From NCBI RefSeq assembly GCF_900090105.1, contig NZ_FMDM01000024.1:1-64000 (forward strand): a stretch of 64,000 nt of DNA. The letters run 5' to 3'. Both the position numbers and the translations under genes were made by a program. The notes beneath the pieces are model-generated. The model saw only the letters and a program-made list of their open reading frames with translations. It was not told the DNA's origin and did not search any database. Of the stretch, positions 8,644 through 16,198 are shown in pieces. Origin of the DNA: Micromonospora humi (GTDB lineage Bacteria > Actinomycetota > Actinomycetes > Mycobacteriales > Micromonosporaceae). Within the stretch, counting starts at the first letter, position 1. Each line of letters begins with the position of its first letter.

Positions 8644-8952
8644 ATGCGCGTGCTGTTCAGCAGCCGGGCGAAGCACGACTACCTCAGCGACGCGCTCGCT
8701 CTGCTGTCCGGATGGACGCGAGAGGGTGAGCAGATCCGCCGCACGCTCGTCCTCGACGACACCCAGCACGCCGCGCTCACCGAACGGGTGGCCGTGGTGG
8801 CCGACGCGCTGCGGCTGCGCCCCGAGATCAGCCGCCGGGCCGACCGGACCCAGATCCGGCTCGGTCACGACGACGGCGAGCCGCTCACGGAGGGCGAGGT
8901 CCTGCTCGCGGCGCGCATCGAGGACGCGGTCCGGGCGGTCACCGAGCACTGA
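8644..8952 (+). CDS. Pterin-4a-carbinolamine dehydratase-like protein lacking the catalytic histidines
   Basis: A 102-residue protein with the overall pattern of 4a-hydroxytetrahydrobiopterin dehydratases: a GW near residue 23, an alternating beta segment, then TQIRLGHDDGEPLT and VLLAARI, which match the family's V.L.THD..GLT..D..LA ending. Where active enzymes have a paired His-His-Pro, this protein reads LRPEI (58-62). It may therefore be an inactive relative or have changed function. Start 8644 follows GGGAGGTG at a good distance; GTG 8641 is an alternative. It is followed, 31 nt later, by a PH-like gene with its own apparent promoter. Confidence 0.6.
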   Translation: MRVLFSSRAKHDYLSDALALLSGWTREGEQIRRTLVLDDTQHAALTERVAVVADALRLRPEISRRADRTQIRLGHDDGEPLTEGEVLLAARIEDAVRAVTEH

Positions 8953-8970
8953 GCGCTGGCGCGGCTGTCC

Positions 8971-8983
8971 TACCGTCGTGGAC
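8971..8983 (+). promoter_or_regulatory. Leaderless-type -10 element
   Basis: TACCGT (8971-8976) then 7 nt then the ATG at 8984, with no Shine-Dalgarno sequence. This is the spacing of a leaderless transcript and supports that start. Confidence 0.5.
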
Positions 8984-9346
8984 ATGTCTGGCCCGACGTA
9001 CGACCGCAAGGAACAGTTCCAGCAGATCCAGAGTGGCCTGCTGCCCGGGGAACAGATCGTCGCCGTCTACGACGCGATCGGCACCGGCACCGGCTTCATC
9101 GGTCTGACCGACCGGCGGGTGATCGTCCAGGACCGCTCGTTCGTCGGCAAGAAGTTCGCCATCACGAGCATCCCGTACTCGAAGATCACCAGCGTGAGCG
9201 TGGTGAGCAACAAGTCCTGGGGCGGCTCGTTCTTCTCCACCGGGGCGATCGCCGTGCACGTCGGCACCCACTCCTACGAGGTGGAGTTCCGGGGCGCGGA
9301 CAAGGCCCACCACGTGCACAACGTGATCCTGCACCACATCTCCTGA
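8984..9346 (+). CDS. Small PH-like domain protein
   Basis: A 120-residue soluble protein made of a single small bacterial PH-like domain. It has the pattern LLPGEQIVAVYDA, GFIGLTDRRVIVQD, then IPYSKITSVSV and a late AIAVHVGTHSYEVEF. Such domains (short PH, bPH family) occur in many Gram-positive bacteria, often near membranes or stress genes, but their ligands are mostly unknown. It has no signal peptide or membrane segment. A TANNNT element 7 nt before the ATG suggests leaderless transcription. Confidence 0.7.
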   Translation: MSGPTYDRKEQFQQIQSGLLPGEQIVAVYDAIGTGTGFIGLTDRRVIVQDRSFVGKKFAITSIPYSKITSVSVVSNKSWGGSFFSTGAIAVHVGTHSYEVEFRGADKAHHVHNVILHHIS

Positions 9347-9355
9347 GCGGGCTGG

Positions 9356-9368
9356 CACAATCGCCGCC
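9356..9368 (+). promoter_or_regulatory. Leaderless-type -10 element for SanA-like gene
   Basis: CACAAT (9356-9361) is followed by 7 nt and the ATG at 9369. No ribosome binding site is visible. Confidence 0.4.
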
Positions 9369-10085
9369 ATGCGGGGGCTGATCGCACGCGGGCGTGCCTG
9401 GCACGCCACCCACCGGCGGGCCGTACGCCTGCTCCGCCGGCTCGTCCTGGTCGCCGCGGCCGGCGTGGTGGCGCTGGCCGTGGTGACCGCGGCCAGCGCG
9501 GCCTGGATCCGCGGCGACGCCCGGGGGCGCGTGTTCACCGCCGCCGACGTGCCGGAGGCGCCGGTGGCGCTGGTGCTCGGCGCCAAGGTGGAGGCCGACG
9601 GCACGCCGTCGCCGTTCCTGGCCGCCCGGCTGGAGATCGCCCGGCAGCTGTTCGACTCCGGCAAGGTCAAGGTGGTGCTGGTCTCCGGCGACCACATGGA
9701 CTGGGACTACGACGAGCCGGACGCGATGCGCCGCTGGTTGGTCGAGCGGGGCGTGCCGGCGGAGAAGATCGTGCTCGACCACGCCGGCTTCGACACCTAC
9801 GACTCGTGCGCCCGGGCCCGACGGATCTTCGGCGTGCGGCGGGCCACCGTGGTCACCCAGTCGTTCCACCTGCCGCGCGCGGTGGCGCTCTGCCGGGAAC
9901 TCGGCATCGAGACCAACGGCGTCGGTGACGACACCGTCCGCCGGTTCGCCCAGCAGTGGCGGATCAGCACCACCCGGGAGTACGGCGCCGGCGTGAAGGC
10001 CGCGGTGGACGTGCTCTCCGGGCGCGACCCGGTGCACCTCGGCCGCCGGGAGACCGGTGTGGACGACGCCCTGCGGGCCGGCTGA
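9369..10085 (+). CDS. SanA/YdcF-like DUF218 membrane-anchored protein
   Basis: A 238-residue protein with a basic N-terminus, one membrane segment at about 22-45, and an exported DUF218/SanA domain. The domain shows APVALVLGAKVEADGTPSP, the VLVSGDH segment, DTYDSCARAR, then the VTQSFHLPRAVALC block that is characteristic of SanA. In enterobacteria SanA affects envelope permeability and vancomycin sensitivity; the biochemical reaction is not established. A methyltransferase gene follows 51 nt later on the same strand. Confidence 0.85.
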   Translation: MRGLIARGRAWHATHRRAVRLLRRLVLVAAAGVVALAVVTAASAAWIRGDARGRVFTAADVPEAPVALVLGAKVEADGTPSPFLAARLEIARQLFDSGKVKVVLVSGDHMDWDYDEPDAMRRWLVERGVPAEKIVLDHAGFDTYDSCARARRIFGVRRATVVTQSFHLPRAVALCRELGIETNGVGDDTVRRFAQQWRISTTREYGAGVKAAVDVLSGRDPVHLGRRETGVDDALRAG

Positions 10086-10136
10086 GGGGCGGTAATCCGG
10101 TTGTCCACCGGGGACGGTCGCTGGTCTGCTGGCGTG

Positions 10137-10868
10137 ATGTCCGTCTTCGACGATCCCGGCCACTTCGGCCGACTCTGGGCCGCCACCTACGACGACCCCG
10201 GCAATCCCGACCCCGCACCGGCCGTCGACTTCCTCGCGCCCCTGGCCGGCGGCGGTCCGGCGCTCGAACTGGCCGTCGGCACCGGCCGGGTGGCCCTGCC
10301 GCTGGCCGCCCGCGGCCTCACCGTGGAGGGCGTCGAGGCGTCCCCGGAGATGGTGGCGAAGCTGCGCGCCAAGCCGGGCGGCGAGCACATGCCGGTCACC
10401 ATCGGCGACATGGCCGACGTCCCGGTCTCCGGGCCGTACCGTCTGGTCTTCCTGGTCTTCAACACGCTGTTCAACCTGGTCGACGCGGAGCGTCAGGCCG
10501 ACTGCTTCCGCAACGTCGCCCGGGTGCTGGCCCCCGGCGGGGCGTTCGTGATCGAGACGTTCGTGCCGGACCCCGCGAACTTCGACCGGGACGAGCAGGT
10601 CCAGGTCCGCGAGGTGACCGAGGACTCCGCGACCATCCGCATGCACCGGTACGACCGGGCGGCACAGACGTTCGTGCGGCAGACGATCACGTTCGACGCC
10701 GACGGCGTGCATCTGCACCCGTTCGCCATGCGCTACGCCTGGCCGGAGCAGATCGACGAGATGGCGGGGCGGGCCGGCCTGCGCCTCGCCGAGCGGTACG
10801 CCGACTGGGACCGGACGCCGTTCGACGCGGACAGCCGGTCGCACATCTCCGTCTACCGGCTCGGATAA
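10137..10868 (+). CDS. Class I SAM-dependent methyltransferase
   Basis: A 243-residue cytoplasmic protein with a Rossmann-type methyltransferase fold. The SAM-binding motif I is ELAVGTGR (44-51), followed by the acidic end of strand 2 (VEGVEAS) and a LVFLVFNTLFNL segment in the position of motif IV. The substrate cannot be told. The start could also be GTG 10134. The gene ends 11 nt before the acetyltransferase gene, so the two may be co-transcribed. Confidence 0.8.
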   Translation: MSVFDDPGHFGRLWAATYDDPGNPDPAPAVDFLAPLAGGGPALELAVGTGRVALPLAARGLTVEGVEASPEMVAKLRAKPGGEHMPVTIGDMADVPVSGPYRLVFLVFNTLFNLVDAERQADCFRNVARVLAPGGAFVIETFVPDPANFDRDEQVQVREVTEDSATIRMHRYDRAAQTFVRQTITFDADGVHLHPFAMRYAWPEQIDEMAGRAGLRLAERYADWDRTPFDADSRSHISVYRLG

Positions 10869-10879
10869 CGTTCCCGGCG

Positions 10880-11374
10880 ATGACCGTGACCATTGCCGCG
10901 ATGACCGACGCACACGCCGACGCGGTCCTGGAGATCTACCGCCTCGGCATCGCCGAGGGAAACGCCACGTTCGAGACCGAACCACCCGGCTGGGAGCGGT
11001 TCACCGCGGTCCGGATGCCCGGCCACCGGTGGGTGGCGCTCGACCCGACCGGGCGGCTGCTCGGCTGGGTGGCCTGCTCGGCGGTCTCCGACCGCTGCGT
11101 CTACGCCGGTGTGGTCGAGCACTCCGTCTACGTGCACCCCGAGGCGCGCGGGCGCGGAGTCGGCCGCGCGCTGCTGGACGCGTTGATCGCCTCCACCGAG
11201 GCGGCCGGCGTCTGGACCATCCAGTCCGGCGTGTTCCCGGAGAACACCGCCAGCCTGGCCCTGCACGCGGCCCGGGGATTCCGGGTGGTCGGCACCCGGG
11301 AGCGGATCGGCCGGCACCACGGCGTCTGGCGGGACGTCACGCTGATCGAACGGCGCAGCCCCCGGATCCGCTGA
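10880..11374 (+). CDS. GNAT N-acetyltransferase, phosphinothricin/methionine-sulfone acetyltransferase-like
   Basis: A 164-residue single-domain GNAT enzyme. The acetyl-CoA loop ARGRGVGRALL is at about 89-98 and is preceded by YVHPE. The sequence resembles the PAT/Bar branch (NATFETEPP near residue 28, ENTASLALHAARGFRVVGTRERIG late), whose members acetylate phosphinothricin or methionine sulfoximine/sulfone. Chromosomal members are often general amino-acid-analogue detoxifiers, so resistance to a specific compound should not be assumed. A TAACGT hexamer lies 8 nt before the ATG, so leaderless transcription is possible. Confidence 0.8.
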   Translation: MTVTIAAMTDAHADAVLEIYRLGIAEGNATFETEPPGWERFTAVRMPGHRWVALDPTGRLLGWVACSAVSDRCVYAGVVEHSVYVHPEARGRGVGRALLDALIASTEAAGVWTIQSGVFPENTASLALHAARGFRVVGTRERIGRHHGVWRDVTLIERRSPRIR

Positions 11375-11393
11375 CGCGGACCGGGGGCTGCGC
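11353..11393. terminator. Long bidirectional terminator hairpin
   Basis: A 13-bp perfect stem (GCGCAGCCCCCGG at 11353-11365, its complement at 11381-11393) continues, after one bulged A, into a 5-bp stem with a TGAC loop. It overlaps the last codons of the acetyltransferase gene and sits between convergent genes. There is no U-tract, as is common in actinomycetes. Confidence 0.75.
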
Positions 11394-11400
11394 GCCGGTT

Positions 11401-12195
11401 TCAGCGCGACTCGCGGTTGAACAGCCGCCGGGACCAGAGGTACCCGCCGAGCGCGACGGCGGCGCACCAGCCGAGCGCGACCCAGCCGTCGCTGCCGATC
11501 GGCTCCGCCATCAGCAGCCCGCGGAGGCTCTCGATGATCGGGGTGAACGGCTGGTACTCGGCGAACCAGCGCAGGCCGGCCGGCATCGAGTCGGTGGGCA
11601 CGAACCCGCTGCCGAGGAACGGCAGCAGGATCAGCGGCATCGGCAGGTTGCTCGCGGTCTCCACGCTCTCGCTCACCTGGCCCAGCGCGACGGCCAGCCA
11701 GACCAGCGCGAACGTGACGGCCGCGAGGAGGCCGACCGCGCCCAGCCAACCGGCCGGCCCGGCGGTGGGCCGGAACCCGACCAGCAGCGCCACGCCGATC
11801 ACCACGGCCAGGCTGATCGCCGCCTGGATCATGCTGCCGAGCACGTGGCCGGTCAACACCGAGACCCGGGCGATGTGCATGGTGCGGAACCGGGCGACGA
11901 TACCCTCGGTCATGTCCATGGCGATCGAGATCGCGGTGCCCTGGACCGTGGCCGCCACGGTCATCAGGATGATCGCCGGCGCCACGTAGTTGGCGTACTC
12001 GGCGCGCCCGCCGCCGCTGGCCAACCCGGCGCCCAGCGTGCCGCCCAGCACGTAGACGAAGAGCAGCAGGAACACCACAGGCATCCCGACGAGCATCACG
12101 GTCATCGACGGGTAGCGCAGCATGCGCTTCAGGTTGCGGCGCAGCATCGTCACCGAGTCGCGCAGCGGGTGGAATGTGAGGGCGGCGGTGCTCAT
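11401..12195 (-). CDS. DrrB-type ABC-2 permease
   Basis: A 264-residue inner-membrane protein with about six membrane segments and the ABC-2 permease pattern (YPSMTVMLVGMPVVFLLLF near the start, LPMPLILLPFLGSGFVP in the fourth segment). It resembles DrrB, which exports daunorubicin together with DrrA; such pairs are common in actinomycetes and mostly have unknown substrates. Its start overlaps the stop of the ATPase gene by 4 nt. It is the last gene of the minus-strand unit RHH regulator, DUF4097, ATPase, permease. Confidence 0.85.
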   Translation of the reverse strand: MSTAALTFHPLRDSVTMLRRNLKRMLRYPSMTVMLVGMPVVFLLLFVYVLGGTLGAGLASGGGRAEYANYVAPAIILMTVAATVQGTAISIAMDMTEGIVARFRTMHIARVSVLTGHVLGSMIQAAISLAVVIGVALLVGFRPTAGPAGWLGAVGLLAAVTFALVWLAVALGQVSESVETASNLPMPLILLPFLGSGFVPTDSMPAGLRWFAEYQPFTPIIESLRGLLMAEPIGSDGWVALGWCAAVALGGYLWSRRLFNRESR

Positions 12196-13127
12196 GACGT
12201 GGTCACCTTCCGGTCGGTGAGGGCGAGGAAGACGTCGTCGAGGTCGGGGGTGTGCACGGACAACTCGTCGACCTCGACGCCCCGGTCGTCGAGCCGGCCG
12301 ATCAGCGCCCGCAACGAGCGCAGGCTGCCGTCGCCCGGCACCCGCAGGGCGAGCGCGTCGGTGTCACGCGTGGCCCGGTCGAGCACCCGTACCGCCGCGT
12401 CGAGAGCCTGCGGGTCGGCGAACCGTAACCGGACGTGCCCGCCGGGGATGCGGCGCTTCAACTCGTCGGGGGTGCCCTCGGCGACCACCCGGCCGCGGTC
12501 CAGGACCGCGATCCGGTCGGCCAGCTCGTCCGCCTCCTCCAGGTACTGCGTGGTCAGGAAGATGGTGACGCCACCGGCCACCAGGTCGCGGACGATCTGC
12601 CACATGTCGCGTCGACTGCGCGGGTCCAGCCCGGTGGTCGGCTCGTCCAGGAAGATCACACGCGGGTCGCCGACCAGGGTCATCGCCAGGTCGAGCCGGC
12701 GCAGCATGCCGCCGGAGTAGGTCGATGCCGGCTTGCCGGCCGCCTCGGTGAGGCCGAACCGTTCGAGCAGCCCGGCGACGCGTTGCCGACCCTCGGCGCG
12801 GGGCAGGTGGTGCAGGTCAGCCATCAACCGCAGGTTCTCCGCGCCGGTGAGCAGCTTGTCCACCGCGGAGAACTGCCCGGTCACGCCGATCGCGGCGCGT
12901 ACCGCGTCCGGCTCGCGGGCCAGGTCGTGCCCGGCGACCCGGACCTCACCCGCGTCGGCGGCGAGCAGGGTGGAGAGGATCCGCACAGTGGTGGTCTTTC
13001 CCGCGCCGTTCGCGCCGAGCAGCGAGAAGACCGTCCCCTCGGGTACGCGCAGGTCGATGCCGTCGAGCACGACGTGGTCGCCGAACGACTTCCGGAGCCC
13101 GGTGACGGCGATCTGGTTCGTGGTCAT
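12192..13127 (-). CDS. DrrA-type ABC transporter ATP-binding protein
   Basis: A 311-residue ATPase with Walker A GANGAGKTT, signature YSGGMLRRLD and Walker B VIFLDEPTTGLDP. The C-terminal domain, ending in a regulatory beta segment (VEVDELSVHTPDLDDVFLALT), is typical of DrrA-like drug or lipid exporters. It would power the downstream permease, to which it is translationally coupled. It begins 12 nt after the DUF4097 gene, so all are likely co-transcribed and under the control of the upstream ribbon-helix-helix protein. Confidence 0.88.
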   Translation of the reverse strand: MTTNQIAVTGLRKSFGDHVVLDGIDLRVPEGTVFSLLGANGAGKTTTVRILSTLLAADAGEVRVAGHDLAREPDAVRAAIGVTGQFSAVDKLLTGAENLRLMADLHHLPRAEGRQRVAGLLERFGLTEAAGKPASTYSGGMLRRLDLAMTLVGDPRVIFLDEPTTGLDPRSRRDMWQIVRDLVAGGVTIFLTTQYLEEADELADRIAVLDRGRVVAEGTPDELKRRIPGGHVRLRFADPQALDAAVRVLDRATRDTDALALRVPGDGSLRSLRALIGRLDDRGVEVDELSVHTPDLDDVFLALTDRKVTTS

Positions 13128-13139
13128 GGTCGCTCTCCC

Positions 13140-13979
13140 TCAAGACCGGCGGACGGTGATGTCGCCGTAGGAGGTGCGGCCGCGCACCTCGACGGTCTGC
13201 TCGGCGCCGTCGGGCCGGGCGGTGCTCTCCAGCAGGTTGCGCACCTGGCCGAAGCCGGTGTTGACCTCCAGCCAGGCGGCGGTGCCCTGGGCCACGCCGA
13301 TGTCCAGGTCGCCCATGGCCGTGCCGAGCACGACCGAGCCGCGCACCACCTCGGCGATCCGGATGCCGCCGTTGGAGGTCTTCGCGTCGACGTCCGCGCC
13401 GGCGCGGGCCACCTCGACGGCGCCGTTGGCGTTGCGTACCCGTACGTCCCCGGTGGCCGCGTCGATCGTGGTGTCACCGTTGGAGTTCTTGACCGCCACC
13501 GCACCCTGGACCTGGCCGACCTGGACGGTGCCGGAGCCGGTGGAGATCTCCGCGTCGCCGGTGACACCGTCGACGGCGACGCGTCCGGCGCCGGTGTGCA
13601 GGCGCAGCGGCCCGGTCTGCTCCAGCCGGACGTTGCCGGTGGTCTTGACCCGGGTCTCACCGAGCCGGCCGGCGGCGCTGACGTCGCCCATCAGCAGGTG
13701 CGCGGCCAGCCGGGAGTCGGTCGGCAGCTCGATGGAGACATCCACCGACCTGCTCTTCTTCGAGAAGTCGAAGCTCCGCCTCGGGCCGGTGACCTGGAGC
13801 GCGCCGTTGGTGTAGTCGACGCGTACCTGCGCGGCGGCCTGCACGTCGGACTCGTCGTCGCCGTTGCTCGGGCGGACCTCGACCACGGTGTCGGTGCGGT
13901 CGCTCGCGGCGATCCGCACGGAGGCGACGCCGAGCTCCATCGTGACGGAGATCGATTCGGGTGTGTCGAAAACAGGCAT
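13140..13979 (-). CDS. DUF4097 beta-strand repeat protein
   Basis: A 279-residue protein with many short repeated beta-strands of the pattern V.V.N.NGD..V/I, e.g. VAVKNSNGDTTIDAATGDV and VDAKTSNGGIRIAEV. This predicts a right-handed beta-solenoid of the DUF4097 'putative adhesin' type. It has no signal peptide or membrane segment, so despite the name it is probably cytoplasmic. It lies between an RHH regulator and a DrrAB exporter, an arrangement I recall from other actinomycetes. The start at 13979 begins MPVFDTPESI; the open frame continues upstream but without family-like sequence. Function unknown. Confidence 0.8.
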   Translation of the reverse strand: MPVFDTPESISVTMELGVASVRIAASDRTDTVVEVRPSNGDDESDVQAAAQVRVDYTNGALQVTGPRRSFDFSKKSRSVDVSIELPTDSRLAAHLLMGDVSAAGRLGETRVKTTGNVRLEQTGPLRLHTGAGRVAVDGVTGDAEISTGSGTVQVGQVQGAVAVKNSNGDTTIDAATGDVRVRNANGAVEVARAGADVDAKTSNGGIRIAEVVRGSVVLGTAMGDLDIGVAQGTAAWLEVNTGFGQVRNLLESTARPDGAEQTVEVRGRTSYGDITVRRS

Positions 13980-14061
13980 GGTTGTCCCCGCATCCTGGGT
14001 GGTTGGGTCGTCCCCGCAGGTCAGGGGGACGTGAGAGGAGAAGTGGTGCGGTGCCGCGCGG

Positions 14062-14580
14062 TCAGTGCACCCAGCCGGTGAACCGCTGCTGGGACCGCTT
14101 GCCGACGTGCGGCGGCTCGGGGCGCGGCCCACGGTCGCCTCTGGGCAGGCCGGCGGCTGCGGCCCGGACCAGCCAGGCGTTCACCGAACGCCCCTCGGCG
14201 GCAGCGGCCTCCTCGACCGCGGTCTTGAGCTGCTCGGGCATGCGTACGTTGATCCGGGCGACCGGGCCGTCCTCGGTGATCGGCAGGTCGGTGTCGGGCG
14301 CCGCGCCCGCCTCGGGCGCGGTGGGGAGCGGTTCGGCGGACGGCACCGTCACGACGAAGTCCGGGTCGCGGCCGCGCAGGCGCAGCTCCACCGAACCCGG
14401 GGCCAACTCCCGGGTGATCTCGTCGGCGGCGGCGGACAGCGCGTCCAGCAGCGTCATCCGGATCGCCGATTCCAGCGGCCCGGTCAGGCGCTCGACCAGC
14501 GCACGCGACTCCTCACCACCGGCTTCGGCGAGCGTGGCGAACTCCCGCCCGAGGTTGCTCACATACGAGGTCAAGTCCAT
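14062..14580 (-). CDS. Ribbon-helix-helix (Arc/HicB-like) transcriptional regulator
   Basis: A 172-residue protein whose C-terminal part (about 108-145: ARINVRMPEQLK, then SVNAWLVRAAAAGL) is a classic ribbon-helix-helix DNA-binding unit, as in HicB and Arc antitoxins. The first 100 residues are helical and unrecognised. No HicA-like toxin lies next to it, so I regard it as a regulator of the downstream DUF4097-DrrAB genes rather than an antitoxin. The ATG lies inside the first of five TGGCA(C/T) repeats, suggesting autoregulation; there is no clear ribosome binding site. Confidence 0.72.
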   Translation of the reverse strand: MDLTSYVSNLGREFATLAEAGGEESRALVERLTGPLESAIRMTLLDALSAAADEITRELAPGSVELRLRGRDPDFVVTVPSAEPLPTAPEAGAAPDTDLPITEDGPVARINVRMPEQLKTAVEEAAAAEGRSVNAWLVRAAAAGLPRGDRGPRPEPPHVGKRSQQRFTGWVH

Positions 14581-14640
14581 GGCACTACTGTGGCACACGC
14601 TGTGGCACCACTGCAAGCCTTAATGGCATCACTTTGGCAC
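14580..14640. repeat. Phased TGGCA(C/T) direct-repeat array, probable operator
   Basis: Five direct copies of TGGCA(C/T) begin at 14580, 14591, 14603, 14624 and 14635, spacings of 11, 12, 21 and 11 nt, close to whole helical turns. The first copy overlaps the start codon of the RHH regulator gene, and the array lies between that gene and the divergent type VII-type cassette. RHH proteins often bind tandem short direct repeats cooperatively, so this is a likely binding site for the adjacent regulator. Confidence 0.65.
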
Positions 14641-14687
14641 TCGATCGCGCCGCATGCGCTCGGCCCTTCTGCGTGGCGGGCCGCGGC

Positions 14688-14736
14688 TACACTGACGCCT
14701 CTCAATCCCCTGCTCGGCAACGGAGACGGAGGCGCG
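14688..14736 (+). promoter_or_regulatory. Putative promoter and ribosome binding site of the secretion/toxin cassette
   Basis: A -10-like TACACT lies at 14688-14693, with a GGAGACGGAGG ribosome binding region just before the ATG at 14737. This implies a short leader of about 35 nt. The TGGCAC array ends about 48 nt upstream of the -10, so the RHH regulator might also affect this promoter. Confidence 0.4.
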
Positions 14737-15129
14737 ATGGGCAATCCGCTGTTGGACGTCGAGGATGCGCGGGAACGCCTGGAGGCGTGGCGGGCCAATG
14801 CCTCGCGCCGGGCCGCCGACACGCAGGCCGCCAGTGCCGGCTTGCGCGCGCTGCGGGTCGCGGCCACCGACGCCTCCGGGGGCGTCGAGGTCACCGTCGA
14901 CTCCACGGGGGCGATGGCCGACGTCCGGCTCTCCGCGCGGGTGCAGCGCATGAGCCTGGAGCAGACCCAGCAGGCGATCATGGGCGCCTATCGCAACGCG
15001 CGGGTCACGCTCGCCGAGGCCGCCGCCGAGGTCGTGCGGGAGACGGTCGGCACCGACTCGGCGACCGGCCGGGCCCTGCTGGCCGGATTCCGGACCGCCG
15101 ACACCGAGGACGAAGAGGGGCGTTACTGA
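14737..15129 (+). CDS. YbaB/EbfC-like protein, first gene of type VII-type cassette
   Basis: A 130-residue acidic, mostly helical protein. It has a YbaB/EbfC-like core: helical start with DARERLEAWRANA, a beta segment VEVTVDSTGAMADVRLS, then helices through MSLEQTQQAIMGAYRNARVTLAEAAAEVV. YbaB-like proteins in actinomycetes often accompany WXG100/type VII secretion genes, which fits the next two genes. It overlaps the next gene by 1 nt (TGATG), so translation is probably coupled. Nucleoid binding is known for true YbaB; here a partner or chaperone role is equally possible. Confidence 0.65.
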   Translation: MGNPLLDVEDARERLEAWRANASRRAADTQAASAGLRALRVAATDASGGVEVTVDSTGAMADVRLSARVQRMSLEQTQQAIMGAYRNARVTLAEAAAEVVRETVGTDSATGRALLAGFRTADTEDEEGRY

Positions 15130-15443
15130 TGTACGGGGGGTTCGAGGTCGACATCGAGGCCCTGCGCGCGCACGCCACGGCCATGTCGGCCATTCACGAC
15201 CGCTTCGCCGCCGTCAAGGCCGCGAGCGGCACCATCTTCCAGGCCGACGATGCCTACGGGCAGCTCTGCCAGTTCTTCCCGCCCATCCTGGAGGGACGCC
15301 ACCGGGACCAGGACCGGGGCGTGGCGATACTCGCCGAGAACATCGAGCTGCTCGCCGCGGGAATCAGGAAGACCGCCGACGCCTACCAGCGGGCCGAGGA
15401 GTCGACAACCGACGGCTTCAACTCCTTCCACTCCGCGACCTGA
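15129..15443 (+). CDS. Type VII secretion target-like helical protein
   Basis: A 104-residue protein resembling the 'type VII secretion target' (ESX-1-associated) helical family: MYGGFEVDIEALRAHA at the start, then long helices, ending in AGIRKTADAYQRAEE. It has no signal peptide, as expected for substrates or partners exported by ESX systems as helical hairpins. It sits between the YbaB-like gene and a large WXG-containing protein. No EccC ATPase or other core ESX gene is in the window, so any secretion apparatus would be encoded elsewhere. Confidence 0.65.
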   Translation: MYGGFEVDIEALRAHATAMSAIHDRFAAVKAASGTIFQADDAYGQLCQFFPPILEGRHRDQDRGVAILAENIELLAAGIRKTADAYQRAEESTTDGFNSFHSAT

Positions 15444-15462
15444 GCCGCCCGGGCGTCCTCTC

Positions 15463-16188
15463 ATGAGCAACCCACTGGTCGCCACGACCTCCGACATCCC
15501 TTCGACCAGCGCCGCGCACCGCGACGGCTGGACCGGCCTGCCGCTCGCCGACGACTACAAGGGCATCAAGGACGCCATCGACTCCGGCAGCTGGATCGAC
15601 GGCTCCATCGCGGGCATGGGCGCCGCCCTCGACGCGGCGGCCATCGCCATCGACCCGTTCAGCACGCTCCTGTCGATGGGCATCGAGTGGGCCATCGAGC
15701 AGGTCGAGCCACTGAAGCAGGCACTCGACTGGCTCGCCGGTGATCCCGAGACCATCGAGACGCACGCCATGACCTGGGACAACATGGCCAATGAGCTGTT
15801 CTCCATCGCCGAGGACCTCAAGGCGCGGCTGGTCGGTGACCTCGACGGATGGCAGGGCGCCGCCGCCGACGCCTACCGCGACATGCTCGCCGTCAACATC
15901 GACGTCGCCGGGATCTTCGCGGGCACGGCCGCCGGCATGGGTGCCGCGACCCGTGGCGCGGGAACCCTGGTGCAGATCGTGCGGGAGTTCGTGCGCGCCT
16001 TCGTCGCCGACTGCATCGCCAAGGTCGTGGTGTGGCTGGCCGAGGAGGTCCTCTCGCTCGGCGTCGCCACACCACTGGTCGCCTCCCAGCTCGCGGTCGC
16101 CGTCGTCCGCTGGACCGGCCGCATCTTCGGCTGGCTGATGGGCCTGATCGCCAGCCTCTCCGCCCTCCGCGCACTCCTCGACGTCTAG
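15463..16188 (+). CDS. WXG100-like helical protein with hydrophobic C-terminus
   Basis: A 241-residue, almost entirely helical protein. A WQG turn (130-132, in LDGWQGAAADAYRD) is placed as in WXG100 proteins, between the helices TWDNMANELFSIAEDL and MLAVNIDVAGIF. About residues 160-241 are strongly hydrophobic and could form two or three membrane helices. This is the layout of large WXG/LXG-type carriers associated with type VII toxins, except that the toxin is a separate gene just downstream. No ribosome binding site is obvious in the 19-nt gap. Confidence 0.65.
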   Translation: MSNPLVATTSDIPSTSAAHRDGWTGLPLADDYKGIKDAIDSGSWIDGSIAGMGAALDAAAIAIDPFSTLLSMGIEWAIEQVEPLKQALDWLAGDPETIETHAMTWDNMANELFSIAEDLKARLVGDLDGWQGAAADAYRDMLAVNIDVAGIFAGTAAGMGAATRGAGTLVQIVREFVRAFVADCIAKVVVWLAEEVLSLGVATPLVASQLAVAVVRWTGRIFGWLMGLIASLSALRALLDV

Positions 16189-16198
16189 GCGGCCCTCG

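Noticed and set aside
14062..14580. HicAB toxin-antitoxin system
   Set aside because: Only a HicB-like RHH domain is present; no HicA-like double-stranded RNA-binding toxin gene lies next to it.
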